The notes beneath the pieces are model-generated. The model saw only the letters and a program-made list of their open reading frames with translations. It had not been told where the DNA came from and searched no databases. From Pantoea dispersa (GTDB lineage: Bacteria; Pseudomonadota; Gammaproteobacteria; Enterobacterales; Enterobacteriaceae), in NCBI RefSeq assembly GCF_014155765.1, contig NZ_SCKT01000005.1, positions 62,001 through 126,000 of the forward strand: 64,000 nt of DNA, given 5' to 3'. Positions 47,193 through 56,842 of the stretch are shown here, in pieces (the stretch's first letter is position 1; the number at the start of each line of letters is the position of its first letter). The translations under genes and the position numbers were made by a program.

Positions 47193-47398
47193 CATTTACT
47201 CCAACAAGGTTTTTGGCGCAGGTTGTTGGCCTGCGGGGTTATTTTCCCTTTAAACCGCGTTAAACAGTTCGTCGGGCTGATGGAGGGAGATGATAGTCGC
47301 GCGCAGCAATAGTTGTAAGCGAGATAAACTGTCGATGTTATTCAGGAATTCTGAAGGAGGAAAACCGAACCTTTTCGATCCGGTTTAAAGTGGGGAAG

Positions 47399-47683
47399 TT
47401 AGCGTGGCGGCATCGCCGATTTGATCATGCGCCAGGTGCTCCACAGGCCGAGTCCGCGTTTGGCCCAGCGCATGATGCGGTTGGGGCTGCGGATCGACCA
47501 GATGGCGAGCGCGCTGCTGCCAATCGCCAGATAGCGGCGCAGGCTGAGAAACGTCAGCCAGCCGCGATCGTACTGCGCGGTGCTTTCCAGCCAGTCGCGG
47601 CGCGCAGCGCTGAGATCCAGCCGTTGCTGCTGTACCTGATTAAGCAATTCATGAATGCGTGCTTCACGTTCACGCTGACTCAT
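47399..47683 (-). CDS. yqjK: YqjK-like protein
   Basis: 94-residue protein with a basic, helical N-terminus (MSQREREARIHELLNQVQQQRLDL) and a short hydrophobic stretch near residues 48-63 (LRRYLAIGSSALAIWSI), a pattern of the YqjK family. The function is unknown. It overlaps yqjE by 4 bases (ATGA), and yqjD-yqjE-yqjK form a tight unit, expressed in stationary phase in E. coli. Confidence 0.9.
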   Translation of the reverse strand: MSQREREARIHELLNQVQQQRLDLSAARRDWLESTAQYDRGWLTFLSLRRYLAIGSSALAIWSIRSPNRIMRWAKRGLGLWSTWRMIKSAMPPR

Positions 47684-48075
47684 GAGCGATGCTCCTCGAG
47701 TAAGGTGCGATCGGTGTCCAGCTCTTTGCGCGTATGGCGCAACAGCGTGGACTGCCGGGATTTACGCAACGTCCACAAACCAAAAATCAGCGCCAGCGCG
47801 AATAGCACGCCGGTGGTGATGGCAATCGCCATCAGCCGGTACTGCGCATCCACCGCCCAGATAATCAGCACCATCAGGCTCATCAATCCGAAAGCGGTAA
47901 ACAGCATGGTCAGGCCTATCATGATCAGCATCTGGATCAGATTGGCTTTTTCCTCTTCCAGCTCGGCAACGGCCAGCCGCACGCGTGTCTCGACCATGCC
48001 AACCAGCGTTGTCACCACGCGCTGACCTACATTGAAGACCCCTTTGCCTGGGCCGTGGCTCTGATTCTCGCTCAT
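47680..48075 (-). CDS. yqjE: YqjE, inner-membrane protein
   Basis: 131-residue phage-holin-like inner-membrane protein of the YqjE/Actinobacterial holin-X family. Two membrane segments at about 52-75 and 80-100 (LIQMLIMIGLTMLFTAFGLMSLMVLIIWAV; YRLMAIAITTGVLFALALIFGLWTLRKS) form a hairpin after an amphipathic N-terminal part. The role is not known; it lies between the ribosome-anchoring yqjD and yqjK with a 1-base gap and a 4-base overlap. Confidence 0.92.
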   Translation of the reverse strand: MSENQSHGPGKGVFNVGQRVVTTLVGMVETRVRLAVAELEEEKANLIQMLIMIGLTMLFTAFGLMSLMVLIIWAVDAQYRLMAIAITTGVLFALALIFGLWTLRKSRQSTLLRHTRKELDTDRTLLEEHRS

Positions 48076-48076
48076 A

Positions 48077-48382
48077 TCAACGACGTGAAATCAGGATGCC
48101 GATCAGCACGCCGACTGCTGCGCCGATACCCACGCCGTGCCACGGATTTTCACGCACGTAGACGTCCGCTTTCTCCGCCGCTTCACGCGTGGTCTGCGCG
48201 ATGCGTTCGCCGGATTCGCCCAGCCGCTCGCGTGAACTCTCAATGGCACCGCGTGCTTTGTGACGCAGTTTATCCAGCTCGCTTTTCGACTTATCAGCCG
48301 AGCTGCTCAGCACTTCTTCCAGGGTGTCGGCAAGGTTTTTCAGTTCCGCACGCAGATGTTCAGATGTGGTGTCTTTAGCCAT
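48077..48382 (-). CDS. yqjD: YqjD, ElaB/DUF883-family ribosome-anchoring protein
   Basis: 101-residue protein with an amphipathic, charged N-terminal region (LRAELKNLADTLEEVLSSSADKSKSELDKLRHKARGAI) and one C-terminal membrane anchor (NPWHGVGIGAAVGVLIGILISRR). In E. coli YqjD binds 70S ribosomes in stationary phase and inhibits translation at the membrane. ATG 48382 has GGAGAACACC upstream and gives exactly 101 residues, as in E. coli; the 4-codon extension begins inside that site. Confidence 0.94.
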   Translation of the reverse strand: MAKDTTSEHLRAELKNLADTLEEVLSSSADKSKSELDKLRHKARGAIESSRERLGESGERIAQTTREAAEKADVYVRENPWHGVGIGAAVGVLIGILISRR

Positions 48383-48416
48383 GGTGTTCTCCATTACATC
48401 ATTTATTTAAGTCCGA

Positions 48417-48791
48417 TTAATAAGGCTCGGCCTGCAGCTTTTTCAGCTCCTGGCGTGCCTCTTCCAGCTTCCGTTCGCGCTTACCGATCTTCTCCTGGTC
48501 TTTGCCTTCCTGGCGATCATGCTGCAGTTCGCGCTCGCGCTCAGCCACTTTATGCTGCTGGGCTTCAATGCGTTCAGCGTGGGCGGATTTCAGTTTCTCG
48601 TCAGTGCAGTTGGCGCGGACTTCAGTCAGCGCGCGTTCCAGTCCGGTGACCCGGCGCTGGTTGTCGTGCTGTTTCGCCATCTCAATTTCGCGCTGAATAT
48701 CCTGCTGTTTTTGCTGACACAGCGATTCCGCTGCCAGCAGTGAACCCGAGAGAGAGAAAAGAATCGCACCCAGCAGTAGTTGTTGTTTCAT
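48417..48791 (-). CDS. yqjC: YqjC, DUF1090 periplasmic protein
   Basis: 124-residue periplasmic protein with a signal peptide (MKQQLLLGAILFSLSGSLLA) and a mature helical region of the DUF1090 family: two cysteines (LCQQKQQDI, RANCTDEKL), and a long charged coiled-coil-like part (VAERERELQHDRQEGKDQEKIGKRERKLEEARQELKKLQAEPY). The function is unknown; a link to acid or stress resistance has been discussed for the yqjCDEK group. It precedes yqjD by 34 bases. Confidence 0.9.
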   Translation of the reverse strand: MKQQLLLGAILFSLSGSLLAAESLCQQKQQDIQREIEMAKQHDNQRRVTGLERALTEVRANCTDEKLKSAHAERIEAQQHKVAERERELQHDRQEGKDQEKIGKRERKLEEARQELKKLQAEPY

Positions 48792-48964
48792 CAGGTTTTT
48801 ACCTTCCATTGTTGACGACCTGTCGCAAACCGGACAGGAGGGGCATCCCAGCTTGTCGTCTGCTCGCGCTTACTTAAGAATAGACAGCAGACGAAAAAAT
48901 TCAAAAAACACGCGGGGATAGCGAGGATTGAGGTGCCGCCGGGCGGTGAACCCGACGGCGGGGA

Positions 48965-49333
48965 TCAGCTATAGGTGGGGCGATTAGCGTCCACCACCTG
49001 CTGTGACGCCTGCGGACCCGCCGCCACGACAAAGCCCTGTGGCAGCAGGCGGCGCAGTACTTTCTGCGCGGCCAGGCTCTGCTCTTCATTCTCAAAATGA
49101 ATGACCAGCGCATCGCCTGCCGAGGTAATACTTTTAATCCGCACGCCCTGCGCCGAAAGCTGCTGATAGAGATAAAAGCCGTCCGGCAGATTGGTGCCAC
49201 TGTGTGCCACGCGGATCTTCACCACCGTTTCATGCTGCATCAGTTTGGGCACAATGCCGATAGCCAGCAGCGCCAGCACACCAGCGCACAGCCAGGGGAG
49301 TAAACGCCTGGGGAAATTACGCAACCCTGTCAT
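48965..49333 (-). CDS. mzrA: MzrA, modulator of EnvZ/OmpR
   Basis: Small inner-membrane protein (122 residues) that interacts with EnvZ and raises OmpR phosphorylation, connecting the CpxA response to the EnvZ/OmpR regulon. One N-terminal membrane segment ([26 protein letters not shown]) and a periplasmic domain ([32 protein letters not shown]) match the family. Its first base overlaps the last base of yqjA, so the pair is one operon, as in E. coli. Confidence 0.93.
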   Translation of the reverse strand: MTGLRNFPRRLLPWLCAGVLALLAIGIVPKLMQHETVVKIRVAHSGTNLPDGFYLYQQLSAQGVRIKSITSAGDALVIHFENEEQSLAAQKVLRRLLPQGFVVAAGPQASQQVVDANRPTYS

Positions 49334-50007
49334 TACTGTGACTTCCCGTTCTGACCCGCCTGACGTTTACGCCACAGCACTACCAGTGAACCCACCAGAC
49401 CGATGACCAGTAGCACCAGCGGCAACAGCATCAGGCAGAACATCAGCTCATCTTCATAGCGGCGGAAAATGGGTGTTTTCCCCAGCGCAAAGCCGAGCAC
49501 GGTAAGAATCAGCACCCACAGGAAGCCACTCATCCAGTTAAAGAACTGGAAGCGGGCATTGCTCAGGCCGGAAAGGCCGGCAATGGTCGGCAGCAGGGTA
49601 CGGACAAAGGCGATAAAGCGGCCAATCAGCAGCGCAGACAAGCCGTGGCGATGGAACAGACTGTGGGCGCGCTGATGATACTGCGCGGGCAGATGGGAGA
49701 GCCATTTCTGCACCGTCGGCGTATTGCCAAGCCAGCGGCCCTGAATGTAACTGACCCAGCAGCCAAGGCTGGCGCCGGTGGTCAGCACCAGCAGGGTGAG
49801 CGGGAAGCTCATGGTGCCTTTCGCGATCAGCACGCCGACCAGAATCAGCAGACTATCACCGGGCAGAAACGCGGCGGGCAGCAGGCCATTTTCGAGAAAC
49901 AGAATCATGAACAACACGCCATAAATCGCCCACACCAGCGTGGGGTCGGAGAGCATTTCGTAATCCTGCTGCCACAGGGCATGCAGCAATGCTTGCAAAA
50001 TATCCAT
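49333..50007 (-). CDS. yqjA: YqjA, DedA-family inner-membrane protein
   Basis: DedA-family protein of 224 residues. E. coli YqjA is needed, with YghB, for proton-motive-force maintenance and drug tolerance and is in the CpxR regulon; DedA proteins are thought to be flippases for undecaprenyl phosphate or phosphatidylethanolamine. Conserved parts: [85 protein letters not shown]. The ATG at 50007 has AGGAATGATTG upstream. Confidence 0.94.
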   Translation of the reverse strand: MDILQALLHALWQQDYEMLSDPTLVWAIYGVLFMILFLENGLLPAAFLPGDSLLILVGVLIAKGTMSFPLTLLVLTTGASLGCWVSYIQGRWLGNTPTVQKWLSHLPAQYHQRAHSLFHRHGLSALLIGRFIAFVRTLLPTIAGLSGLSNARFQFFNWMSGFLWVLILTVLGFALGKTPIFRRYEDELMFCLMLLPLVLLVIGLVGSLVVLWRKRQAGQNGKSQ

Positions 50008-50342
50008 CAATCATTCCTGAACATCATTGTTAAACGTGCCCGTGAGGGGCTTAGGCGCAGGCGGGTTAAGTTATACATTTTAGGTATGCCACCTGAGCAG
50101 GATTTCCGGATCCATCCAGAATTGATTGTTAAATCAGCGACTTTTTATAGCCCTGTCGCAAAGGGTAAGAAAAGGGCGATAACTGTAACAAAAATCGCGG
50201 GATTCAGACAGTGTAAAGTCGCGGTCGCACAGGAGTTTTACCTTTTGACGCAGATGGTCAAAAGGAGCTTTACACGAGCTGACACTATTGCAGATTAACT
50301 GACTTTTTAGCCTGAAAATGCAGCGTTTCTGCCATTGCGGCT
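50008..50342. other. Intergenic region yqjA/exuR where exuT is missing
   Basis: About 335 bases with no ORF I can support. E. coli has the hexuronate transporter gene exuT next to exuR. The stretch holds nested dyads at 50211-50275 (outer GTGTAAAG/CTTTACAC, inner CCTTTTGAC/GTCAAAAGG with a 7-base loop) and a near-direct repeat AGGAG(T/C)TTTAC (50231 and 50264). Confidence 0.5.
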
Positions 50343-51095
50343 TCAGGGCAGGATCACCGGATTTTCTGCGAACATGTAGCGGTCGACGTTGAATTCGAAA
50401 TCATCGGCGGTGGCGTCGAACAGCATCTGTTTAGTATTTTCCAGATGCTGCCACATCGCCAGTTTGCTGGCGGCGGGATCTTTGCGCATCAGCGCTTTTA
50501 AAATCTGGTCGTGATCGTCGCACCAGCTGGTGATATGGCGCGCGTCAATGTGCTCGTGCAGCTTAAGCCAGTAAGGATTATGCAGCCGGTGCCGCCACAT
50601 TTTCTCTACGATGGCGGCCAGCGCGCTGTTTTGGGTGGCCTGGGCAATGCGCACGTGAAACTCCATATCCCACGTTGAGTCGCGCGCGTAATCTTCCTGC
50701 CGGGCTTTTTCCTGAATCGCCAGCAGCGCCACGATGTCCTGTGGACGGATCTGCGTGGCGGCAAATTCGGCGACATTGCTCTCAATCAGCTGGCGCGCCT
50801 GCAGCAGTTCAAAGGGGCCATAGCTGGCAAACTCCAGCTGATCGGTGGCGCTGTCGCGCGGTTGTGGCTGGTCGCTGATCACATGAATGCCGGACCCTTT
50901 GCGCACCTCGACGTAGCCTTCCACCTCCAGCATGATGATCGCTTCCCGTACCACGGTGCGGCTCACCTGGTGCGCCTCCGCAATCATCCGCTCTGCCGGT
51001 AACTTTGCCCCCACGGCATAACTGCCCGCTTCGATGCGCTGCTTGAGTTCGCTGGCGAGTTGCTGGTAGAGGCGGCGGGATTCGTTCAGGTCCAT
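50343..51095 (-). CDS. exuR: ExuR, GntR-family repressor of hexuronate genes
   Basis: FadR-subfamily GntR repressor of 250 residues that releases DNA on binding galacturonate or glucuronate. N-terminal winged helix ([45 protein letters not shown]), then a helical effector domain ([62 protein letters not shown]). The start is ATG 51095 by alignment with E. coli. It is divergent from uxaB, with boxes for ExuR/UxuR in the 298 bases between. The C-terminus is shorter than in E. coli by about 10 residues. Confidence 0.94.
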   Translation of the reverse strand: MDLNESRRLYQQLASELKQRIEAGSYAVGAKLPAERMIAEAHQVSRTVVREAIIMLEVEGYVEVRKGSGIHVISDQPQPRDSATDQLEFASYGPFELLQARQLIESNVAEFAATQIRPQDIVALLAIQEKARQEDYARDSTWDMEFHVRIAQATQNSALAAIVEKMWRHRLHNPYWLKLHEHIDARHITSWCDDHDQILKALMRKDPAASKLAMWQHLENTKQMLFDATADDFEFNVDRYMFAENPVILP

Positions 51096-51121
51096 GATTT
51101 TTCGGTTCTGTGAAAGACGGT

Positions 51122-51138
51122 AAGTTGTTATACCACTT
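51122..51138. promoter_or_regulatory. ExuR/UxuR-like operator 1
   Basis: AAGTTGTTATACCACTT, an imperfect palindrome with the GTTATACCA core also seen at 51168. It is 27 bases upstream of exuR and probably autoregulatory. Confidence 0.5.
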
Positions 51139-51165
51139 ACCCTGCGATGTCGCAAAGCGCTGAAG

Positions 51166-51180
51166 CTGTTATACCATCTG
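51166..51180. promoter_or_regulatory. ExuR/UxuR-like operator 2
   Basis: CTGTTATACCATCTG shares GTTATACCA with operator 1. The reverse complement TGGTATAAC is the half-site known for ExuR/UxuR. Confidence 0.45.
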
Positions 51181-51335
51181 GCAAGTTAAGAACCTGCGCG
51201 CCTGCTCAGGTTTGATGTTTAATTGATAGAATATACATATGCTTAAGTCGATGAAAATAAGAGGCACGCCGGCTTTCGCCGTATGGCAATGATGGATAAT
51301 GTGACGCAGTTGGCAAACAAATCTCCCTGTCGCTG

Positions 51336-51354
51336 AAATTGGTATGATAACTTT
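51336..51354. promoter_or_regulatory. ExuR/UxuR-like operator 3, in front of uxaB
   Basis: AAATTGGTATGATAACTTT contains TTGGTAT, the left half of the E. coli consensus (AAATTGGTATACCAATTT), with a degenerate right half. It ends 39 bases before the uxaB start. Confidence 0.55.
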
Positions 51355-51393
51355 TGCGCATTAGCTGACCGATTTCATCTTCAAGGAAGCGAC

Positions 51394-52842
51394 ATGTTGC
51401 GACTCAACCGCCGCGATTTCCCCGGCGCACGCTATAGCGAACGCGTGATCCAGTTCGGCGAAGGCAACTTTTTACGTGCCTTTATCGACTGGCAGCTCGA
51501 CTGGCTCAATGAACATCAGGGCACCGATGCCGGCGTGGTGGTGGTGCGACCGCGCAACCGGATGCAGACGGAGACGCTCAATCAGCAGGATGGCCTCTAC
51601 ACCACGCTGCTGCGCGGGCTGAATGACGCCGGGGAGCCGCTCAGCGAAACCCGGCTGATCCGCAGCCTTAATCGTGAAATCCAGCCTTATCAGCAGTTCG
51701 ATGAATTCCTGGCTCTGGCACGCGCGCCGCAGATGCGTTTTGTGTTCTCCAACACCACCGAGGCCGGCATCGCGTATGCCGAACAGGATCGGCTGGAGGA
51801 TCAACCCGCGTCGTCGTTTCCCGGCAAACTGACGCAGCTCTTGTGGGCGCGTTATCAGCACTTTGCCGGTGCCGCCGATAAAGGCTGGCTGATCGTGCCG
51901 TGTGAGCTGATCGACCATAACGGCGACACGCTGCGCGCGCTAGTGCTGCGTTATTGCCAGCAGTGGCAGCTGCCAGCGGCCTTTATGCAATGGGTGGCGC
52001 AGCACTGCGCCTTTTACAACACGCTGGTGGATCGCATTGTCAGCGGCTATCCGCCGGATGGGGCACAGATTGCAGCCCAACTGGGCTATGACGACCGCTA
52101 TCTGGTGGCCGGGGAGCGCGACTACCAGCTGGTGCTTCAGGGACCAGATGCGCTGATGCACGAGCTGCAGCTGACGGCGCTGGCGCCAGCCGTCAGGCGG
52201 GTGGATGACATCACGCCCTACAAAGCGCAGAAGGTGGCGCTCCTCAACGGGGCGCACACTGCGCTGGTGCCGGTAGCGTTTCAGGCCGGGCTGGCGAGCG
52301 TGGGCGAGGCAATGAACGATGCGCAGCTGGCCGCTTTTGTCGACGCCCTGCTGCGCGAAGAGGTGATCCCGACGCTGGATTTGCCGCGCGCCGAGCTGCA
52401 CGCCTATGCGGATGCGGTGCAACGCCGCTTTCGCAATCCGTTTATTCACCATGCGCTGCTGGCGATTGCGCTCAACGGCATGACCAAATTCCGTACGCGC
52501 CTGCTGCCGGCGCTGTTGCAGGCGCAGCAGCAGCGTGGCGACTGGCCGCCGCGCCTCACCTTTGCCTTTGCCGCGCTGCTGGCGTTTTATCGCGGCCAGC
52601 AGGATGACCGGCAGTGGCCGCTGCAGGATGACGCGCACTGGCTGCAGCGTTTTGCCCGGCTGTGGCCGGCGGTCCTCACCGATCAACTCACCCCGCAGCA
52701 GCTGGTGAGCGACGTACTGAGCGACGCGCAGCACTGGGGCGAAGATTTAACCCAGCGGCCCGGTCTGGTTACGGCGGTCAGCCAGCAGCTGCACAACATT
52801 CTCGTCCATGGCATGCGGACGGCCCTTAGCCAACTGAGATAA
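51394..52842 (+). CDS. uxaB: Tagaturonate reductase (altronate oxidoreductase)
   Basis: UxaB reduces tagaturonate to altronate with NADH, the second step of galacturonate degradation. The 482-residue protein is a mannitol-dehydrogenase-family polyol dehydrogenase: ERVIQFGEGNFLRAFIDWQLDWLN (cofactor region), FVFSNTTEAGIAY, KVALLNGAHTALVPVAF (catalytic Lys region) and FIHHALLAIALNGMTKFRTRLLPAL. E. coli UxaB has 483 residues. It is followed 4 bases later by uxaA. In E. coli this place in the exu locus belongs to uxaC and uxaA, while uxaB lies elsewhere. Confidence 0.95.
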   Translation: MLRLNRRDFPGARYSERVIQFGEGNFLRAFIDWQLDWLNEHQGTDAGVVVVRPRNRMQTETLNQQDGLYTTLLRGLNDAGEPLSETRLIRSLNREIQPYQQFDEFLALARAPQMRFVFSNTTEAGIAYAEQDRLEDQPASSFPGKLTQLLWARYQHFAGAADKGWLIVPCELIDHNGDTLRALVLRYCQQWQLPAAFMQWVAQHCAFYNTLVDRIVSGYPPDGAQIAAQLGYDDRYLVAGERDYQLVLQGPDALMHELQLTALAPAVRRVDDITPYKAQKVALLNGAHTALVPVAFQAGLASVGEAMNDAQLAAFVDALLREEVIPTLDLPRAELHAYADAVQRRFRNPFIHHALLAIALNGMTKFRTRLLPALLQAQQQRGDWPPRLTFAFAALLAFYRGQQDDRQWPLQDDAHWLQRFARLWPAVLTDQLTPQQLVSDVLSDAQHWGEDLTQRPGLVTAVSQQLHNILVHGMRTALSQLR

Positions 52843-52846
52843 CGCG

Positions 52847-54337
52847 ATGCAACAGGCAATCAAAATACATTCACGCGACAACGTCGCCGTCGCGCTGCAG
52901 GATCTGGCGGCCGGCACCGAGGTTATCGTCGCAGAACAGCGGATTACGCTGCAGCAGGATATCGGACGCGGCCACAAGTTTGCGCTGCAACCGCTCAACA
53001 GTGGCGAGCAGGTGATTAAATATGGGTTGCCGATTGCCCATGCCACTCAGCCGATCGCCGTCGGCGAGCTGATTCACTCCAGCAACGCGCGCACCAATCT
53101 GAGCGATGTCGATGACTATCACTATCAGCCGGAACACCTTACGCTGCCACCGCAGGCGGCGGATCGTGAGGTACAGATCTATCGTCGCGCCACGGGTGAG
53201 GTTGGCATTCGTAACGAGCTGTGGATTTTGCCGACCGTCGGCTGCGTGAACGGCATCGCCCGGCAGATTGTGTCACGCTTCCTCCGGGAGAGTGACGACG
53301 CGGCCGGCATCGACGGCGTGCACCTGTTCAGCCATCCCTTCGGCTGTTCACAGCTGGGGCAGGATCACGAAAATACCCGCACCATGCTGCAAAATATGGT
53401 GCGTCATCCCAATGCCGGCGCGGTGCTGGTGATTGGACTCGGCTGCGAAAACAATCAGGTCGATATCTTTCGCGACACGCTGGGCAGCTTTGACAGCGAA
53501 CGTGTGCAGTTTATGGAGTGTCAGCAGCAGGATGATGAAGTGGAAGCCGGCCTGCAGCGGTTGCATGCGCTGTACAACGTGATGCGTCACGACCGTCGCC
53601 AGCCGGGCAAACTGAGCGAGCTGAAGTTTGGTCTCGAATGCGGTGGCTCGGACGGCTTTTCCGGCATCACCGCCAATCCGCTGCTCGGCTGTTTCTCTGA
53701 CCAGATGATCGCCAACGGCGGCACCACGGTGCTGACCGAAGTGCCGGAGATGTTTGGTGCCGAGCGCATCCTGATGAGCCGCTGCCATGATGCGGCGATT
53801 TTCGACAAAACGGTGGCGATGATTAACGACTTCAAGCGCTACTTTATCGATCATCAGCAGCCGATTTATGAAAATCCATCGCCGGGCAACAAGGCGGGCG
53901 GCATCACCACGCTGGAGGAGAAGTCGCTGGGCTGTACGCAAAAAGCCGGGCAGAGTCAGGTGGTGGATGTGCTGAAATACGGTGAGCGGCTGCGCACGCC
54001 GGGGCTCAATTTGCTCAGCGCGCCCGGTAACGATGCGGTCGCCACCAGCGCGCTGGCCGGAGCCGGCTGCCATATGGTGCTGTTTACCACCGGGCGCGGC
54101 ACGCCGTACGGCGGCTTCGTGCCCACCGTGAAAATCGCCACCAACACGCCGCTGGCGGAGAAAAAGCCGCACTGGATTGATTTCAATGCCGGACGACTGC
54201 TGGAGGGTACCAGCATGGAGACGCTGCTGGCGGAGTTTGTTGAGACTATTGTGGCGATTGCGAACGGCCAGCCGGCGCGCAATGAAGCTAATGATTTCCG
54301 CGAGCTGGCAATCTTTAAGAGTGGCGTGACGCTTTAA
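52847..54337 (+). CDS. uxaA: D-altronate dehydratase
   Basis: Iron-dependent dehydratase that turns altronate into 2-keto-3-deoxygluconate, the third galacturonate step. The 496-residue product has an N-terminal SAF domain (HSRDNVAVALQDLAAGTEVIV, HKFALQPLNSGEQVIKYGLPI) and the catalytic domain of the UxaA family, with FSHPFGCSQLGQDHENTR, LIGLGCENN-type segments and LKFGLECGGSDGFSGITANP. It matches E. coli UxaA (495 residues). It starts 4 bases after uxaB, so uxaB-uxaA is an operon under ExuR. Confidence 0.95.
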   Translation: MQQAIKIHSRDNVAVALQDLAAGTEVIVAEQRITLQQDIGRGHKFALQPLNSGEQVIKYGLPIAHATQPIAVGELIHSSNARTNLSDVDDYHYQPEHLTLPPQAADREVQIYRRATGEVGIRNELWILPTVGCVNGIARQIVSRFLRESDDAAGIDGVHLFSHPFGCSQLGQDHENTRTMLQNMVRHPNAGAVLVIGLGCENNQVDIFRDTLGSFDSERVQFMECQQQDDEVEAGLQRLHALYNVMRHDRRQPGKLSELKFGLECGGSDGFSGITANPLLGCFSDQMIANGGTTVLTEVPEMFGAERILMSRCHDAAIFDKTVAMINDFKRYFIDHQQPIYENPSPGNKAGGITTLEEKSLGCTQKAGQSQVVDVLKYGERLRTPGLNLLSAPGNDAVATSALAGAGCHMVLFTTGRGTPYGGFVPTVKIATNTPLAEKKPHWIDFNAGRLLEGTSMETLLAEFVETIVAIANGQPARNEANDFRELAIFKSGVTL

Positions 54338-54354
54338 AGCGGCAGCGGTTAAAG

Positions 54355-54376
54355 CGCGGCACCGGTGGGTGCCGCG
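54355..54376. terminator. Hairpin between uxaA and sstT
   Basis: Nine-base-pair stem CGCGGCACC/GGTGCCGCG with a GGTG loop, between convergent stops. No T tract. Confidence 0.45.
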
Positions 54377-54383
54377 GCACGGG

Positions 54384-55619
54384 TTAACCGGCGGTACGCG
54401 GCTGACGTTCCGCTTCCGCCTGACATACGGCGGCGGTAAACAGAATGTCGGTCGAGGAGTTGAGTGCGGTTTCGGCGGAATCCTGCAGTACGCCGATGAT
54501 AAAACCGACCGCAACCACCTGCATCGCCAGATCGTTAGGAATGCCAAACATGTTGCAGGCAACCGGAATCAGCAGCAGTGAACCGCCCGCCACGCCGGAC
54601 GCGCCACAGGCACACAGCGAGGCGACAAGGCTCAGCAGAATAGCGGTGGGCACGTCCACGGCAATACCCAGCGTGTGCACCGCAGCCAGCGTCAGTACGG
54701 TAATGGTGATTGACGCGCCCGCCATGCTGATGGTCGCGCCCAGCGGAATCGATACCGAATAGGTGTCTTCATCCAGATTCAGGCGTTTGGCCAGCGCCAT
54801 GTTGACCGGAATATTCGCGGCCGAGCTGCGGGTAAAGAATGCCGTTACGCCGCTTTCGCGCAGGCAGGTAAACACCAGCGGATAAGGATTGCGGCGGATT
54901 TTCTGAAACACCAGCATCGGGTTGACCACCAGCGCCATAATCAGCATGCAGCCAATCAGCAACGTCAGCAGGTGGGCATATTGCCACAGCGCGCCGAAGC
55001 CGGTTGAGGCCAGAATCGATGCCACCAAACCAAAAATGCCCAGCGGCGCGCAGCGAATCACACAGCGCACCACCCAGGTCGCGGCATTCGACGCGTCATT
55101 CAGGAAGGCTTTGCTGCTCGGGCTGGCATGACGAAACGCCAGGCCAAGACCAATCGCCCACACCAGAATGCCAATGTAGTTGGCGTTCATCAGCGCTTCA
55201 ATCGGATTAGCGACCATGCTCATCAGCAGGCCGTGCAGTACTTCGGTGATGCCGGACGGCGGGGTAATTTCGGTCGCGCCGACGTCCATCGACAGCGTCT
55301 GCGGGAACAGATGGCTGAAAATCACCGCGACCACCGCCGCGAAGAAGGTACTGAGCAGGTACAGCATGATGATCGGGCGAATATTGGTTTTTTGCCCCTG
55401 CTGATGGTTGGCAATGGAAGAGATCACCAGCACCAGTACCAGCAGCGGTGCCACGGCTTTCAGCGCGCGCACGAACAGTTCACCCAGCAGGCCCACGGCC
55501 AGCGCGGCATCGCGTGAAAGCCACGCCAGCGCCACGCCGGCAATCAGGCCGATCATGATTTGTTTTACCAGGCTTCCTGAGAACAGCGCACCCAGCGGTC
55601 GAAGAAGATTATTTAGCAT
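54384..55619 (-). CDS. sstT: Serine/threonine transporter SstT
   Basis: Sodium-coupled serine and threonine importer of the dicarboxylate/amino acid:cation symporter family, 411 residues (E. coli 414). Hallmark sequences are [23 protein letters not shown], the [29 protein letters not shown] segment and [46 protein letters not shown]. About eight to ten membrane helices are seen. It is convergent with uxaA. Upstream are 228 bases without a gene, before the alx terminator. Confidence 0.95.
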   Translation of the reverse strand: MLNNLLRPLGALFSGSLVKQIMIGLIAGVALAWLSRDAALAVGLLGELFVRALKAVAPLLVLVLVISSIANHQQGQKTNIRPIIMLYLLSTFFAAVVAVIFSHLFPQTLSMDVGATEITPPSGITEVLHGLLMSMVANPIEALMNANYIGILVWAIGLGLAFRHASPSSKAFLNDASNAATWVVRCVIRCAPLGIFGLVASILASTGFGALWQYAHLLTLLIGCMLIMALVVNPMLVFQKIRRNPYPLVFTCLRESGVTAFFTRSSAANIPVNMALAKRLNLDEDTYSVSIPLGATISMAGASITITVLTLAAVHTLGIAVDVPTAILLSLVASLCACGASGVAGGSLLLIPVACNMFGIPNDLAMQVVAVGFIIGVLQDSAETALNSSTDILFTAAVCQAEAERQPRTAG

Positions 55620-55811
55620 ATTACGGTCTTTTTATCGCGGTATGAGTGTTGTGCGCGGTTGCTCCGCGCCAAACGGTTTGCCCGGCGGAGTATAAGGAAA
55701 AGAGCCGACGAGAAAAGAGATAATTCTGCCGGTGCGCGCCAGATCGGTTTTTTGATCTGCTGATGACAGGAAGTGTGACAGAGATATGAAACGCGAAGGT
55801 TGGCGCTGGCG

Positions 55812-55841
55812 AAACAAAGCAGGGGCGATTAGCGCCCCTGC
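55812..55841 (-). terminator. Intrinsic terminator of alx
   Basis: Minus-strand stem GCAGGGGCG/CGCCCCTGC with a 5-base loop, followed by TTTGTTTC. It begins 7 bases after the alx stop. Confidence 0.8.
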
Positions 55842-55847
55842 AGAAGA

Positions 55848-56819
55848 TTATCGTGAGATGCCTTTCTGGTCGTTTCTGTGGTTTACCCAGGCGTTAATTA
55901 GCAGCGTACCGCCGAGAATTACGCCGACCACCGTCAGCGAGATCGCCACCGGAATGTGATAGAACTCGACGATCAGCATCTTGATACCGATAAACACCAG
56001 CACGATCGCCAGACCGTACTTCAGCATCGAGAAGCGCTCTGCCACGTTGGCCAGCAGGAAGTACATAGCGCGCAGGCCAAGGATGGCGAACAGGTTAGAG
56101 GTCAGCACGATGAACGGGTCGGTAGTGACGGCAAAAATAGCCGGAATACTGTCGACAGCGAAAATAACATCGCTCAGCTCCACCATAATCAGCACCAGCA
56201 GCAGCGGTGTGGCAAACAGCACGCCGTTTTTGCGGGTGAAGAACTTTTCGCCGTGCAGTTCATCGGTCATGCGCAGATGCTTACGCAGCCAGCGCACCAC
56301 CGGCTTATCGCCGACGGCAGCGTCATCGCCCTCTTTCGCGAAGGCCATTTTGATGCCGGTAAACAGCAGGAAAGCGCCGAAGATATAGAGGATCCAGCTG
56401 AACTGTGTGACCAGCCAGCTGCCGGCAAAGATCATGATGGTACGCAGCACAATCGCGCCCAGCACGCCGTAAATCAGCACGCGGCGCTGAAGATTAGACG
56501 GAATGGCGAAGTAGCTGAACAGCATCAGCCAGACGAAGACGTTATCGACCGCCAGCGCTTTTTCCAGTACGTAACCCGTCAGGAAAGCCAGGGTTTGCGC
56601 GGTTGCGACTTCGCGCCCGGCGCTACCGTCGAGATACCACCAGAACGCGGCGGCAAACAGCAAAGAAACGGAGATCCACACCAGCGACCAGACGGCAGCC
56701 TGTTTGAATGACATGGTTTGTGCGCCGCGTCGTCCCTGTAAGAAGAGATCGATCGCCAGCATGATGAGCACGACGACAGCGAAGCTGCCCCAGAGTAACG
56801 GTGTGCCTACAGAGTGCAT
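55848..56819 (-). CDS. alx: Alx, TerC-family membrane protein (manganese-related)
   Basis: TerC-family integral membrane protein of 323 residues. E. coli Alx exports manganese and is induced by alkaline pH and high Mn. Typical strings: [86 protein letters not shown], with acidic residues in membrane helices that suit a metal path. The start is ATG 56819, giving the family N-terminus [32 protein letters not shown]. The frame is open upstream through the riboswitch, which is not coding. A yybP-ykoY riboswitch controls it. Confidence 0.95.
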   Translation of the reverse strand: MHSVGTPLLWGSFAVVVLIMLAIDLFLQGRRGAQTMSFKQAAVWSLVWISVSLLFAAAFWWYLDGSAGREVATAQTLAFLTGYVLEKALAVDNVFVWLMLFSYFAIPSNLQRRVLIYGVLGAIVLRTIMIFAGSWLVTQFSWILYIFGAFLLFTGIKMAFAKEGDDAAVGDKPVVRWLRKHLRMTDELHGEKFFTRKNGVLFATPLLLVLIMVELSDVIFAVDSIPAIFAVTTDPFIVLTSNLFAILGLRAMYFLLANVAERFSMLKYGLAIVLVFIGIKMLIVEFYHIPVAISLTVVGVILGGTLLINAWVNHRNDQKGISR

Positions 56820-56842
56820 AGTCGTATCCTGTCCTGAAAATG

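Noticed and set aside
50008-50342. CpxR box for yqjA
   Set aside because: Several GTAAA strings are present, but no pair with the 5-base spacing of the CpxR consensus could be found.
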